This document shows positions 26,585-35,668 of a stretch of DNA of 64,000 nucleotides, in pieces. The stretch lies in the NCBI RefSeq assembly GCF_011089895.1, contig NZ_JAANAT010000003.1, positions 372,001 through 436,000 on the forward strand. The letters are read 5' to 3'. This DNA is from Mucilaginibacter inviolabilis (GTDB taxonomy: Bacteria > Bacteroidota > Bacteroidia > Sphingobacteriales > Sphingobacteriaceae). How positions within the stretch are numbered: the first letter of the stretch is position 1; each line of letters starts with the position of its first letter. Below the pieces are notes generated by a model. The model did not search any database, was not told the DNA's origin, and saw only the letters and a program-made list of their open reading frames with translations. A program made the position numbers and the translations under genes.

Positions 26585-27826
26585 ATGAATGTTTTTCGAT
26601 CACTTAAGTACCGCAATTTTAAACTGTTTTTTTATGGCCAATCTATATCGCTAATTGGTACCTGGATGCAAAAAACCGCCGTTAGCTGGTTGGTTTACCG
26701 GCTTACTGGTTCGGCGCTGTTGCTTGGCGTGGTTGGCTTTGTAAGTTTAATTCCATCGCTGATACTGGCCCCCTACGCCGGCAGTATTGTCGACAGGCAC
26801 AACCGCTACCGTATCCTGGTTATTACGCAGGTGATATCCATGGCACAAGCCGGGGCGCTTGCTTTTATGATCCTGTTCAAGTTCTATAACATACCGGCTA
26901 TTATTGGTTTAAGTTTGATACAAGGTATCATCAATGCTTTTGATGTTACCTGCCGTCAGGCCTTAATGATGGAGATGGTTGATAACAAGGACGATCTGCC
27001 GAACGCCATTGCCCTTAACTCTACCATGAGCAATCTGGCACGTATTGCGGGTCCTGCGGTGGCCGGTATTATCCTGGGCACCTTTGGCGAGGACTTTTGT
27101 TTCTTCGGTAACTTTTTGAGCTATATACCGGTGTTGAGCTGCTTGTTTATGATGAAACTGAACACCAAAGCTATTATCCGGTCAGAAAAAAGTATCTGGA
27201 CCGAATTGCAGGAGGGTTTTAAATATGTATCCGGTGATCGCGACCTGAGCAGCCTGATCCTGATGCTGAGCATCAGCAGTTTATTTGTGATTCCTTTTAA
27301 CACCCTGATGCCCATTTTTGCAAAAGATATATTTAATGGCGATGCCAAAACCTTCAGTTGGTTTGAGAGTGCAGCAGGCTTGGGATCAGTGATCAGTGCG
27401 GTTTACCTGGCTAACTTAAAAAGCAATAAAAACCTCATTAAAATTATGATAACCGCTAGTTTGGTTTTTGGGCTTAGTGTTTTGATGGTGGCTTATGCCG
27501 GCAAATTATCCTTCGCTTTGATATTTATGGTATTTACAGGTATGGGTATGATGGCGCAAACATCGGCCATTAATACCTATATACAAACCCATGCTATCCC
27601 AGCCATGCGGGCCCGTGCTATTAGTTACTATGTAATGGCGTACCAGGGTATGATACCTATCGGCAGCTTACTGGTTGGCTGGCTGGCCAGCGGACTAGGC
27701 CCAAGGCGCGCTGTTTGTATAGAAGGTATCATAGGCGTACTGGCTGCTGCCCTGTTTGTATTATATAAAAGAAGGCAACAGAAGCTTGAAGCTGATGTGG
27801 ATGATAAAGCGGTATTGGCCGGATAA
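26585..27826 (+). CDS. MFS transporter (EntS-like)
   Basis: A 413-aa transporter with about 12 helices, starting at the ATG at 26585 (MNVFRSLKYRNFKLFFYGQS), a start typical of the MFS_3/EntS-like group; an upstream TTG in frame is disregarded. GTWMQKTAVSWLVYRLTGS and PYAGSIVDRHNRYR (motif A) are characteristic. Members export enterobactin and other small molecules or drugs. It is divergent from a LysR regulator, which is the likely controller. A hairpin (27864-27918) follows in the convergent gap. Confidence 0.88.
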   Translation: MNVFRSLKYRNFKLFFYGQSISLIGTWMQKTAVSWLVYRLTGSALLLGVVGFVSLIPSLILAPYAGSIVDRHNRYRILVITQVISMAQAGALAFMILFKFYNIPAIIGLSLIQGIINAFDVTCRQALMMEMVDNKDDLPNAIALNSTMSNLARIAGPAVAGIILGTFGEDFCFFGNFLSYIPVLSCLFMMKLNTKAIIRSEKSIWTELQEGFKYVSGDRDLSSLILMLSISSLFVIPFNTLMPIFAKDIFNGDAKTFSWFESAAGLGSVISAVYLANLKSNKNLIKIMITASLVFGLSVLMVAYAGKLSFALIFMVFTGMGMMAQTSAINTYIQTHAIPAMRARAISYYVMAYQGMIPIGSLLVGWLASGLGPRRAVCIEGIIGVLAAALFVLYKRRQQKLEADVDDKAVLAG

Positions 27827-27863
27827 AGAAATTTAATGTTTTAGTGTGTTTAAAATTGGAGTT

Positions 27864-27918
27864 ACGGGATTACCTGGGTTTCATTTTCTTGAAATGGTGA
27901 CAATCCGGGTAATCTCGT
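27864..27918. terminator. Convergent hairpin between MFS and HxlR genes
   Basis: ACGGGATTACC pairs with GGTAATCTCGT (one G-U pair) around an internal imperfect stem. It lies in the convergent gap and may serve both strands. Confidence 0.45.
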
Positions 27919-27985
27919 ATTAACAGAAGAGTAGAAGCCTATAGGAAAGCGTGAAACTAAAAGCGTGATAGCTGCCTAAAAAATT

Positions 27986-28426
27986 TCAGATGTTATTGCC
28001 TTGCTTTTTTGTTTTAAGATCAAACGCATTCCTGGCTTCTCTAAAGGTGTCAGCATGTTCGATAACCCAGGTCCAAAGTGGGATAATCTGGATCAGTAAC
28101 CCACGGCCTAGCGCGGTTAATTCATATTCAACCCTGGGCGGAACTTCCATGTATGCCGTTCGGGCAATCAGCCCGTCCCTTTCCAGCTCGCGCAAGCTTT
28201 TTGTTAACATCTTTTGGCTTACTCCCGTTATACGTTCCTGTAATCTTGAAAAACGCATGCGCCCATCAACGCCGAGGGTGTGAATTACAAATAACGACCA
28301 TGTATTGCCTACATGATTCAATACATCTCTTTTAAGCCCATCTTGTTCTTCGCTCAGCGCGTCGCAAATAGCCTGGGCTGCTAAAATAATTTCGTTATCG
28401 GTCATTGGTTTGTCAGTTAAAAGCAT
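27986..28426 (-). CDS. HxlR family winged-helix regulator
   Basis: A 146-aa regulator of the HxlR type, with NHVGNTWSLFVIHTLGVDGRMRFSRLQERI and MLTKSLRELERDGLIARTAY, which form the recognition helix and wing. PPRVEYELTALGRGL is the C-terminal signature. Such regulators often sense quinones or aldehydes and control the gene next to them. The alternative start MTDNEI (ATG at 28405) would drop seven residues. It is divergent from the NmrA-like reductase at 28647, which is the likely target. Unlike HypR or QorR it has only one Cys (AICDAL). Confidence 0.88.
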   Translation of the reverse strand: MLLTDKPMTDNEIILAAQAICDALSEEQDGLKRDVLNHVGNTWSLFVIHTLGVDGRMRFSRLQERITGVSQKMLTKSLRELERDGLIARTAYMEVPPRVEYELTALGRGLLIQIIPLWTWVIEHADTFREARNAFDLKTKKQGNNI

Positions 28427-28520
28427 GTGCCCAAAATAAAGGTATTGAGTTTCAATTTACTAACCCCTAAGTTACAAAGGAACAAAAAGGTGCCTTATCT
28501 GCAAAGATACATCAGCGGTT

Positions 28521-28528
28521 TACTTTTG
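28521..28528 (+). promoter_or_regulatory. Possible -7 box upstream of the NmrA-like reductase
   Basis: TACTTTTG matches the Bacteroidota -7 consensus TAnnTTTG exactly; TCTG stands 19 bases upstream as a near -33 box. Interleaved inverted repeats (28524-28607) overlap and follow it. Confidence 0.35.
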
Positions 28529-28646
28529 TTTCAAAAAAATAAGCTGATCCGCCGAATACCAATAAACGCTTTTTACAGAAACAAAACATTTAGAAATCAA
28601 GCGGATCGGTCTTCAATAAACAAATCAACTAATATCATCAAGGTTT

Positions 28647-29564
28647 ATGCAAAATGCTTCAATTTTAGTTTTGGGTGCCGGCGAACTTGGAATGGCCGTT
28701 CTTCGTCATTTGGCTAAGCAGGCGGTACGCTTTCCGGGAACAACCATTACGGTACTTCTTCGTTCATCAACAATTAATTCTAATAATCCCAGCAAGCAAC
28801 GGGATATCGCCGAGCTAAAGTCTCTTGGCATTGATTTTCTTCCCGGCGATCTTTCTGCCACGGTGCATGAACTGTCTGCTATTTTCAAAAACTTTCATAC
28901 GGTTATTTCCTGTACCGGTTTTGTAACGGGTGCTGGTGGTTTGCAATTAAAGCTAACCCATGCCGTACTTAATGCGGGTGTAAAACGGTATTTCCCATGG
29001 CAATTTGGCGTTGATTATGACATTATAGGCAAAGGCAGCGCGCAGGATTCATTTGATGAGCAATTGGATGTTCGTAACCTGCTGCGTTCGCAAAATCGCA
29101 CAAAGTGGGTTATTATTTCTACCGGAATGTTCACCAGTTTCTTGTTTGAACCCTTTTTTGGTGTGGTAAACCTAGCACAGAACACGGTGCATGCATTGGG
29201 GAGCTGGAATACCGCGGTAACAGTAACCACCCCCGAAGATATCGGCAAGTTAACGGCTTGGATATATTTTGCTGAACCCGCGATTGAAGACAGTATTGTA
29301 TACACGGCCGGAGATACCATTACTTACGGACAGTTGGCCGATATCATAGACGCTGCACTAGATCGGAAGCTTAAGAGAGAGGATTGGAGCCTGGCTAAAC
29401 TAAAAAGTGAATTGATGAATGACGCCGGAGATATTATCAAAAAGTATCGGGTAGTTTTTGCGGAGGGAAAAGGAGTATCATGGGATTTCGACAAAACATT
29501 CAACGCTGAGCAAAAAATTGAAACATTGAGTGTTAAGCAGTGGGTTCAGGATAATCTGAAATAA
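28647..29564 (+). CDS. NmrA-like / isoflavone-reductase-like NAD(P)-binding protein
   Basis: A 305-aa Rossmann-fold protein. The dinucleotide site is VLGAGELGMAVLRHL at residues 7-21 (G-x-G-x-x-G). VISCTGFVTGAGG and KRYFPWQFGVDYD follow the pattern of atypical short-chain dehydrogenases of the NmrA/phenylcoumaran reductase group. It probably reduces an aromatic or quinone substrate with NADPH. It is divergent from the HxlR gene, a familiar arrangement for redox-sensing pairs. A strong hairpin follows directly. Confidence 0.85.
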   Translation: MQNASILVLGAGELGMAVLRHLAKQAVRFPGTTITVLLRSSTINSNNPSKQRDIAELKSLGIDFLPGDLSATVHELSAIFKNFHTVISCTGFVTGAGGLQLKLTHAVLNAGVKRYFPWQFGVDYDIIGKGSAQDSFDEQLDVRNLLRSQNRTKWVIISTGMFTSFLFEPFFGVVNLAQNTVHALGSWNTAVTVTTPEDIGKLTAWIYFAEPAIEDSIVYTAGDTITYGQLADIIDAALDRKLKREDWSLAKLKSELMNDAGDIIKKYRVVFAEGKGVSWDFDKTFNAEQKIETLSVKQWVQDNLK

Positions 29565-29568
29565 ATTA

Positions 29569-29620
29569 ACCTTTTCCGGTACACACCATGCCCCGTGTAC
29601 CCGAAAAGGTCCTTCTTTTT
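29569..29620. terminator. Bidirectional hairpin in a convergent gap
   Basis: ACCTTTTCCGGTACAC pairs with GTGTACCCGAAAAGGT with one mismatch, followed on the + strand by CCTTCTTTTT. It lies between the reductase gene and the convergent oxygenase gene. Confidence 0.75.
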
Positions 29621-29625
29621 CAAAA

Positions 29626-30588
29626 TTACATTTTCAAACCTATCTCTCTCAGGCGTTCATCCAGGTATTCGCCGGCGGTGATATCCGGGTATAATTTGGG
29701 ATGCTCGGCATTGATGCAGGTTTCCAGGCTGGTTAAATCCATATCAGATACCGGGTGCAGGAAAAACGGAACTGAATATCTGGAATTTTTCATCAGCTCG
29801 CGCGGCGGGTTCACTACACGGTGCGTGGTTGATTTAAGCTTATTATTGGTTAAACGTTGCAGCATATCGCCTACGTTAACTACGAGGTCTTCGCCATGAG
29901 CCTTAACCGGGAACCAGGTGCCCTCGCGGGTAAGCAATTCCAGTCCATCAGCGCTGGCGCCAATTAACAAGGTAATCAGGTTAATATCCTCATGCGCACC
30001 GGCACGTACCGCATCTGCCGGAACAGAATCCGGATCAAGAATAGGGAAATAATGTAAAGTGCGCAGTATCGAATTGCCGTTATGCACTTTATTATCAAAA
30101 TAAGTTTCCTCTAAATTTAAATAAACTGCAATGGCCCTTAATAAGTGTATACCTGCCGATTCTAATTTTTTATAAACTTCGCGGGTGGTGGTATTAAAAG
30201 CGGGCAATTCGTCAACAACCACATTATCCGGGTATTGCTCTTTAATAGGTGAGCCATCGGTAACGGTTTGGCCTATCTGCCAAAATTCTTTCAGATCGGG
30301 TGTTTTAAAGCCTTTGGCCGTTTCTTTGCCTTTACCGGTATAACCACGCTGGCCGGCAAGACCCGGTATTTCATATTTTTGTTTAACAGCATCCGGCTGG
30401 GTAAAAAGTGCTTTCACCTGCTCGTAAAGCTCATCTATCAGTTGTTTGCTCAGACCATGGTTGGTGATGGTTACAAAACCGGTTTCATTAAATGCTTTGC
30501 CTATATCGTCTGAAAATTGCTGACGGTCGGCCGCGCTACCGTTAATATAATTGTTCAGATCAAGCCTTGGGATATTTACTGTACTCAT
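29626..30588 (-). CDS. Isopenicillin-N-synthase-like 2OG-Fe(II) oxygenase
   Basis: A 320-aa double-stranded beta-helix oxygenase. The iron ligands are His199 and Asp201 (GAHEDINLITLL) and His256 (STTHRVVNPP). The R-x-S pair for the 2-oxoglutarate carboxylate is at Arg270 (SRYSVPFF). The N-terminal DIOX_N part starts NIPRLDLNNYINGSA and includes FVTITNHGLS. Members oxidise amino acids, hormones or secondary metabolites; the substrate is not readable. It is a single gene facing the reductase gene and no biosynthetic cluster surrounds it. Confidence 0.9.
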   Translation of the reverse strand: MSTVNIPRLDLNNYINGSAADRQQFSDDIGKAFNETGFVTITNHGLSKQLIDELYEQVKALFTQPDAVKQKYEIPGLAGQRGYTGKGKETAKGFKTPDLKEFWQIGQTVTDGSPIKEQYPDNVVVDELPAFNTTTREVYKKLESAGIHLLRAIAVYLNLEETYFDNKVHNGNSILRTLHYFPILDPDSVPADAVRAGAHEDINLITLLIGASADGLELLTREGTWFPVKAHGEDLVVNVGDMLQRLTNNKLKSTTHRVVNPPRELMKNSRYSVPFFLHPVSDMDLTSLETCINAEHPKLYPDITAGEYLDERLREIGLKM

Positions 30589-30795
30589 AATGGTATAGAT
30601 AATGGGATGTAAAAATATTTAATTTTTAAGATAGCACATGCAAGGTATAAATAAAAATTTTGAGACAATGTTTGCTTCCTTACGCTCATCCGTTGCACAT
30701 TAAAACAATTTTAATGTTAAACGTTTTATAATTTGACGGGTCATAGCTATATTGATACCGGAGTATACCGGTCAAATTTTAATCCTGATGAAACA

Positions 30796-32550
30796 ATGAA
30801 AGCTATAAAAAGAATAAGCGGTTTATGTTTAATAGCATTTTTGATAATGCTTGCCGCTCCAAATAAAGTAAGGGCACAGCAGGGAGAGTATGTATCTGAT
30901 CAGCAATTCTATGATGATCTTGATCCGTATGGTACCTGGGTTGATGATCCTAACTATGGTAATGTTTGGATACCTGATGCCGAAGACGGATTCAGGCCTT
31001 ATGCCACACGCGGGCATTGGGTAATGACAGATTATGGTAATACCTGGGTTTCTGATTATCCCTGGGGATGGGCCACCTTTCACTACGGCCGCTGGCGCTA
31101 TGATGATTATTATGGATGGGAATGGATTCCTGGTCATGAATGGGCACCGGCCTGGGTAAGCTGGAGAAGTGGCGGTGGTTATTACGGATGGGCTCCGCTA
31201 ACACCGGGTATCAGCATCAGTATTTCATTCGGCAATAGCTATCGCGTGCCCGATTACTATTGGGTATGTGCACCGCAAGCCTATATTAACCGCCCTAACA
31301 TCAATAATTATTATGTATCAAATACCCGGGTGGTTAACATTATTCATAATACAACGGTTATTAACAATACCTACGTTTATAATAATCGTACTTATGTAAC
31401 TGGTCCACCGGTTAATGAAGTTAGGCGGGTAACCCGTCAAAATGTGCAGGTATACCGGGTTAATAATATTAACCAGCCTGGCTCCGGCTCCAGAACAAGT
31501 ATTACCAATAACAGGCTTAATATTTACAGACCCGAGATCAGAAAGAGTACCGATGCGCGACCAGCAAGGGTAGTAAATGCTACTGAGTACCGTAAAGAAA
31601 ACCCCAATAATGGTATTGCGCACCGCGTAGGCGGACAGGCAACCGTAAACCGTAATAATGCTGCCCGCCTGGCCGAAGTTGCCAAGAGCAGTAATAACAG
31701 GTTGGTAAGAGTTAACAATAATCAACCAGCCGGACAACGTACACAACAGCCTAACACAAATCCGGCTGTACAGCAACGTCAGCAGCAACAACTGCAACGT
31801 CAGCAGCAGGAAGCTCAGCGTCAGCAGCAACAAGGCCAACGCCAGCAGCAGGATGTTCAACGTCAGCAGCAACAAGGCCAACGCCAGCGTCAGGATGTTC
31901 AGCAGCAACAACAGCAGGCTCAGCGCCAACAACAAGAGGTGCAGCAGCAACGTGATCAGGCCCAACGCCAGCAGCGCCAGGTTCAGCAGCAGCAACAGCA
32001 GGCTCAACGCCAGCAGCAAGAGGTGCAGCAGCAACGTGATCAGGCCCAACGTCAACAGCGCGAAGTTCAACAGCAGCAACAGCAAGCTCAGCGCCAGCAG
32101 CAAGAGGTGCAGCAACAACGTGATCAGGCCCAACGTCAGCAGCGCGAAGTTCAACAACAGCAACAGCAGGCTCAGCGCCAACAGCAGGAAGTGCAGCGTC
32201 AACAGCAACAAGCTCAGCGTCAACAGCAACAAGCTCAGCGTCAGCAACAGCAAGCTCAACAACAGCAGCAACAAGCCGAGCGTCAGCAGCAGGCCGCACA
32301 ACGTCAGCAGCAGCAACAACAACAGGCAGCTCAGCGTCAACAACAGCAGGCTCAGCAACAACAGCAAGCCGCGCAACGTCAGCAACAACAACAGCAGCAA
32401 CAGGCCCAGCGTCAGCAACAAGCGGCGCAACGCCAGCAGCAACAACAACAGCAACAGGCCCAGCGTCAACAGCAAGAGGCTCAACGCCAGCAACAACAGC
32501 GGCAGCAACAAGAGCAGCAGCAAGGCGAAGGTCAACGTACCAGGCCATAA
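30796..32550 (+). CDS. Exported DUF6600 protein with a long Gln-rich tail
   Basis: A 584-aa protein starting at the ATG at 30796 (MKAIKRISGLCLIAF), which gives a proper signal peptide ending near VRAQ; the frame runs 63 bp further upstream without signal character. Residues about 30-150 are the aromatic DUF6600/WxxGxW-type domain (YGTWVDDPNYGNVWIP, YGRWRYDDYYGWEWIPG). A Asn/Arg/Thr-rich linker follows. The last ~250 residues are almost pure Gln with Arg, Ala, Glu and Val, built of 28-residue repeats. It is probably a periplasmic or surface-bound structural protein. A strong terminator follows. Confidence 0.8.
   Translation: MKAIKRISGLCLIAFLIMLAAPNKVRAQQGEYVSDQQFYDDLDPYGTWVDDPNYGNVWIPDAEDGFRPYATRGHWVMTDYGNTWVSDYPWGWATFHYGRWRYDDYYGWEWIPGHEWAPAWVSWRSGGGYYGWAPLTPGISISISFGNSYRVPDYYWVCAPQAYINRPNINNYYVSNTRVVNIIHNTTVINNTYVYNNRTYVTGPPVNEVRRVTRQNVQVYRVNNINQPGSGSRTSITNNRLNIYRPEIRKSTDARPARVVNATEYRKENPNNGIAHRVGGQATVNRNNAARLAEVAKSSNNRLVRVNNNQPAGQRTQQPNTNPAVQQRQQQQLQRQQQEAQRQQQQGQRQQQDVQRQQQQGQRQRQDVQQQQQQAQRQQQEVQQQRDQAQRQQRQVQQQQQQAQRQQQEVQQQRDQAQRQQREVQQQQQQAQRQQQEVQQQRDQAQRQQREVQQQQQQAQRQQQEVQRQQQQAQRQQQQAQRQQQQAQQQQQQAERQQQAAQRQQQQQQQAAQRQQQQAQQQQQAAQRQQQQQQQQAQRQQQAAQRQQQQQQQQAQRQQQEAQRQQQQRQQQEQQQGEGQRTRP
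31897..32193 (+). repeat. 84-bp tandem repeats coding for Gln-rich 28-mers
   Basis: Units start exactly at 31897, 31981 and 32065, each coding for 28 residues (V, six Q, AQRQQQEV, QQQRDQAQRQQR, then Q or E), and a fourth partial unit begins at 32149. The DNA is nearly identical between units apart from CAA/CAG changes. Such a tract is prone to copy-number change. Confidence 0.85.
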
Positions 32551-32581
32551 TTTGATTGTTTAGCTGATATAACAGATATTC

Positions 32582-32623
32582 ATAGCACATATAAACCAAT
32601 AGCGGTTTATATGTGCTATTTTT
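32582..32623 (+). terminator. Intrinsic terminator of the DUF6600 gene
   Basis: ATAGCACATATAAACC pairs perfectly with GGTTTATATGTGCTAT (16 bp, 6-base loop) and is followed by a T run. Confidence 0.9.
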
Positions 32624-32651
32624 ATGGCTCATATTTTAAGCCTTTATATTG

Positions 32652-33107
32652 ATGAAAACCCTTTTTCCTGCCGGTCTTGCTGTTGTTTTATTTTTTCTTT
32701 TATGTCCGTTTAACGGGAATGCCCAAGCCGCGCAAAAAAGCGGCGACAAAAAAGCAAACCAAATTAATTTTATTGAAAACTCCTGGAGCGAAGCTTTAAA
32801 ACAGGCTGCCGCTAAAAAGAAATATATTTTTGTTGATGCCTACGCCACCTGGTGTGGTCCCTGCAAGCTGCTTAAAGCTACTACCTTTAAAAATAAGGAT
32901 GTAATAGCTTTTTACAACAGCAATTTTATCAACGTAGCTATGGATATGGAAAAAGGCCAGGGGCCCGAGCTTGCCGCCCAATGGGGTTTACAGGCATATC
33001 CCACGCTCATTATTTTTAATGCTGCCGGCAAACCCGTTTATGGAACGGTTGGCTTTCTTAAACCAGATGATCTGATCAAATTTGGTGTGCAGGGTTTAAA
33101 TAAATAA
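32652..33107 (+). CDS. Exported thioredoxin-family protein
   Basis: A 151-aa protein with a signal peptide (to about residue 25, GNAQA) and a thioredoxin fold with the redox motif WCGPCK (Cys68, Cys71). YPTLIIFNAAGKPVYGTVGF contains the cis-Pro loop and the last strands. It probably reduces or isomerises disulfides in the periplasm. The second of two adjacent Met codons (32652) is taken as the start; the upstream codon is TTG. It is convergent with the ferritin-like pair. Confidence 0.88.
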   Translation: MKTLFPAGLAVVLFFLLCPFNGNAQAAQKSGDKKANQINFIENSWSEALKQAAAKKKYIFVDAYATWCGPCKLLKATTFKNKDVIAFYNSNFINVAMDMEKGQGPELAAQWGLQAYPTLIIFNAAGKPVYGTVGFLKPDDLIKFGVQGLNK

Positions 33108-33161
33108 GGCTCTTAATCAGGGAGAATAATACCGGCCTCTGGCTAATAGCTTACAAATAAG

Positions 33162-33200
33162 AAGGACCGCGTGATTAATTCACCCGGCCCTTTTGTTTTT
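33162..33200. terminator. Hairpin between convergent genes
   Basis: AAGGACCGCGTGA pairs imperfectly with TCACCCGGCCCTT around TTAAT and is followed by TTGTTTTT. It probably ends the thioredoxin-family transcript and perhaps the opposite one. Confidence 0.6.
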
Positions 33201-33219
33201 ATATAAAGAGTAAACCTGA

Positions 33220-34110
33220 TTACTTAACAATAAAGCTGCCTTGTAATATAGCTAAAACCTGGGTCATGCTTAAAGGCTCATCGAATGCCGCTGTAGCTAT
33301 AGAAACAGAAGTGGTGCTACCGGCAAAACTTTTTAGTGTGGTAACATCAACGCCGCCCTGGGTTACATTTTGCTCGCCGTCATAATTGGCGTTTACAAGC
33401 GAAATGCCGGTATCATTACCTACAGTAGCGGTACTGGTGATCCATGGGTTTTGCCCACGGATAGAGCGGATAGCCGAAGCATGACGGGCTTCTACTGCGT
33501 GGATAGATAACGCAGCAGTTAATACGGTTTGGTATAAACCGGCTTTAACACCTTCTGCAGCTGCTTTGTTAGCCAAAATATTTTCTGCCTGACCTTTGTA
33601 GGCACGTACGCCGGTATCTTCAAACACCTGGGCCACGGCCAAAAAGGTTTGATAGTTGGTTAGCACATCCTTAAATGGTCCATTACCCTGGTTGTTGCCC
33701 GCGGTTAAATCAAATTGAGGTGCCGATACCGGTGTGGCGCCCAATGAGGTAATAACAGCCTTTAAGAAGGTTACGTGATTGTTTTCATCACGGGTTACCT
33801 GGTTAAAGTAATTGGTAGCTGCTGCGGCTGGTATCAAAGCGGTTCCTTTGGCTGCACCTGCATTATAAAAAGTTGATTCCAGGTACTCCAATGTAAGCGC
33901 GTAATTCAATATCGCTACTACTGATGGGGTAGATGAACTTTGAGCATATGCTTTTTTAAAGATAGCGCCTACTGCAAATGGCATAGCGGCTAATGCTACT
34001 TTTGAACCAAAGCTGGTTATGTTTTTGATCACATCACGGCGTTCACTTATTCTGCCGTAAACTTCCGGATCAACATTTTCAATTTCTTCTATGATATTAA
34101 ATAAATTCAT
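33220..34110 (-). CDS. Ferritin-like domain protein (Rds/dessication-related type), gene 2
   Basis: A 296-aa protein of the ferritin_2 (PF13668-like) group. The four-helix bundle shows NYALTLEYLESTFYNAGAA, TRDENNHVTFLKAVI, AQVFEDTGVRAYKGQA and SIHAVEARHASAIRSIRG, which together supply the Glu/His residues of a di-iron-type bundle. A twin-arginine-like or Sec-like hydrophobic segment is near residues 35-55 (ALAAMPFAVGAIFKKAYAQ). It lies 12 bp behind its paralogue. In related bacteria these pairs are linked with stress or desiccation; that role is inference. Confidence 0.82.
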   Translation of the reverse strand: MNLFNIIEEIENVDPEVYGRISERRDVIKNITSFGSKVALAAMPFAVGAIFKKAYAQSSSTPSVVAILNYALTLEYLESTFYNAGAAKGTALIPAAAATNYFNQVTRDENNHVTFLKAVITSLGATPVSAPQFDLTAGNNQGNGPFKDVLTNYQTFLAVAQVFEDTGVRAYKGQAENILANKAAAEGVKAGLYQTVLTAALSIHAVEARHASAIRSIRGQNPWITSTATVGNDTGISLVNANYDGEQNVTQGGVDVTTLKSFAGSTTSVSIATAAFDEPLSMTQVLAILQGSFIVK

Positions 34111-34122
34111 GATGATGGGGTT

Positions 34123-34833
34123 TTAAACGGATGCGTAACCGTAGTTTACTGCTGTAACTTTAGTTTTTAAATAGGTATTGGCTATCTTAAGCACTTGGGC
34201 TATAGAGGCTGATGCATTTAAACTGTTTGTGGTATCCACTACATCTGGTCCGGCAAAAGAACCAGGAGTGATCAAATCGCGGATCAATGCAGCGTGACGT
34301 GCTTCTACCGAAACAATTTTACCGGCTATAGTTAAGTAGGCCGGAGTAGTGATCAGGTAACCGGCTCCGTCATAAGCAGTAACACCGGTATCTTCAAAAG
34401 CTGCTGCTGCTGCCAATACACTGGCGCGGCTGCTGAAGTTGATAGAAGAAAAATCTGGTGTTAAAGATGAAATTGCACCGGCGCCAAGGGCTGCTTTAAA
34501 AAATTCGCGGTGTAAAACCTCATGATCGCGGATGTCAGTCAACATAGATGTTTCTGCCGAAGTAATGCCACTATAAGGAGTAGCGGTCACCTGTAAGTAA
34601 AAGGCAGCTTCCAGTTGCTCCAGCGCATAGGCATAGTTTAAAATGGCTAAGTCGCCCGAAGCGCCAAGGTCAATAGTACCGGCAGGAGGATTGGGGGTGA
34701 TCTTATGATCTTTGTGGCATGATGCAGCAGTGGCCAATAAGCCCACGGAGGCAACACCAACACCAGCATAACGCAAAAACGACCTCCGGGCCATATTTGC
34801 ATTTAACATGCTTTCTTGTGAGTCTGTTTTCAT
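34123..34833 (-). CDS. Ferritin-like domain protein, gene 1
   Basis: A 236-aa paralogue of the next gene. The N-terminus carries a twin-arginine motif (ARRSFLRYAGVGVASVGLL) ending in a lipobox-like ATAASCHK, so it is probably a Tat-exported lipoprotein. The bundle shows NYAYALEQLEAAFYLQV, IRDHEVLHREFFKAALG, AAAFEDTGVTAYDG and VSVEARHAALIRDL. First gene of a two-gene leftward operon; the promoter must lie in the gap after 34833. Confidence 0.85.
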   Translation of the reverse strand: MKTDSQESMLNANMARRSFLRYAGVGVASVGLLATAASCHKDHKITPNPPAGTIDLGASGDLAILNYAYALEQLEAAFYLQVTATPYSGITSAETSMLTDIRDHEVLHREFFKAALGAGAISSLTPDFSSINFSSRASVLAAAAAFEDTGVTAYDGAGYLITTPAYLTIAGKIVSVEARHAALIRDLITPGSFAGPDVVDTTNSLNASASIAQVLKIANTYLKTKVTAVNYGYASV

Positions 34834-35668
34834 AGAAATTAATTTTTTGAAAGTTTCAATTAGTTTTGTTTTGTAGATGATATACGCCTAATTGAACATG
34901 CCGGATTGGCGAATGTTGATAAATAACCCACTCCAAATAAGAGTAGTTTTATTTTAAATTAATTTCACTTGCGAAGTAATTAAAAATTTTCACTAAGGTA
35001 GACGGATCAGGGATATAAAATGGCAGCCCGATTTTGCCATTTATTTTGGTTATATTTGTGAGTATACAGCAGCCCGGTTTTTCGCTTATCCGAAAAACCG
35101 GGCTGTTTGGTTAAGGGAAGAACAAGCCGTAAAATAAGTTATTTAGTGTGTAGTTGTTTGATTTTCAATAAATTGAAACTTTTTAAAGCAAAAAAAACGC
35201 ACTTAAATTTGTTAAAAAGTGTTAAAATCGATGGTTTTGGATAGATTTTAAGCGATTTTCGACTCATTTTTGGCCATTTTTTATACAGAAAAGTGTTAAA
35301 AATGAAGGTTTAAAAAGTTTTATAAATAAATCTTTAGACTCGTGTGAGTTGACTTGTGGAAATTTGAAGGGATTGCCGGAAGGAAAATAAAAAAGGCCGA
35401 AAAACTCTCGCAGTGTTTCGGCCCTACATCTACCTATGAAAAACAACCCTTTTAGAAGGGTAATAATCTTAATTCAAATGCAATGCCAATTGCCTAATAG
35501 CTATAATTAAGCAAGCAAAAGGCAAATTGAGGCGCTGTTTATCAATGTGTTGTAGAAAATACTTCCCAATATGTGGGTATCAATTACACGGGAGTTAATA
35601 ATTGATGCTCAATAAAAATATAAATACCAACTCCGGAAACCATACCACCATATCATTGTTATCAGTTT
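34834..35668. other. 835-bp AT-rich gap without a convincing gene
   Basis: It holds the promoter of the ferritin-like pair, the hairpin at 35070-35105, and a second, weaker hairpin at 35390-35424 (GGCCGAAA...TTTCGGCC). A 60-codon leftward frame at 35264-35446 has no family features or signal and is ignored. The two hairpins would fit ends of small RNAs. Confidence 0.5.
35070..35105. terminator. Perfect 15-bp-stem hairpin with no gene in front
   Basis: CAGCCCGGTTTTTCG pairs perfectly with CGAAAAACCGGGCTG around a 6-base loop, followed by TTTGG. No annotated gene ends here on either strand. Confidence 0.6.

Noticed and set aside
28427..28717. 96-codon + strand frame between the HxlR and NmrA-like genes
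   Set aside because: It overlaps the start of the reductase in another frame and has no protein-like features; the gap carries promoter and repeat signals instead.
31318..32535. Long reverse-strand frame of about 405 codons, mostly Leu
   Set aside because: It is the antisense of CAG/CAA glutamine codons in the DUF6600 protein gene. The composition is only a mirror of the repeat.
31751..32632. Second long reverse frame rich in Ala, Val and Asp
   Set aside because: Same repeat-mirror effect, in another frame of the Gln tract.
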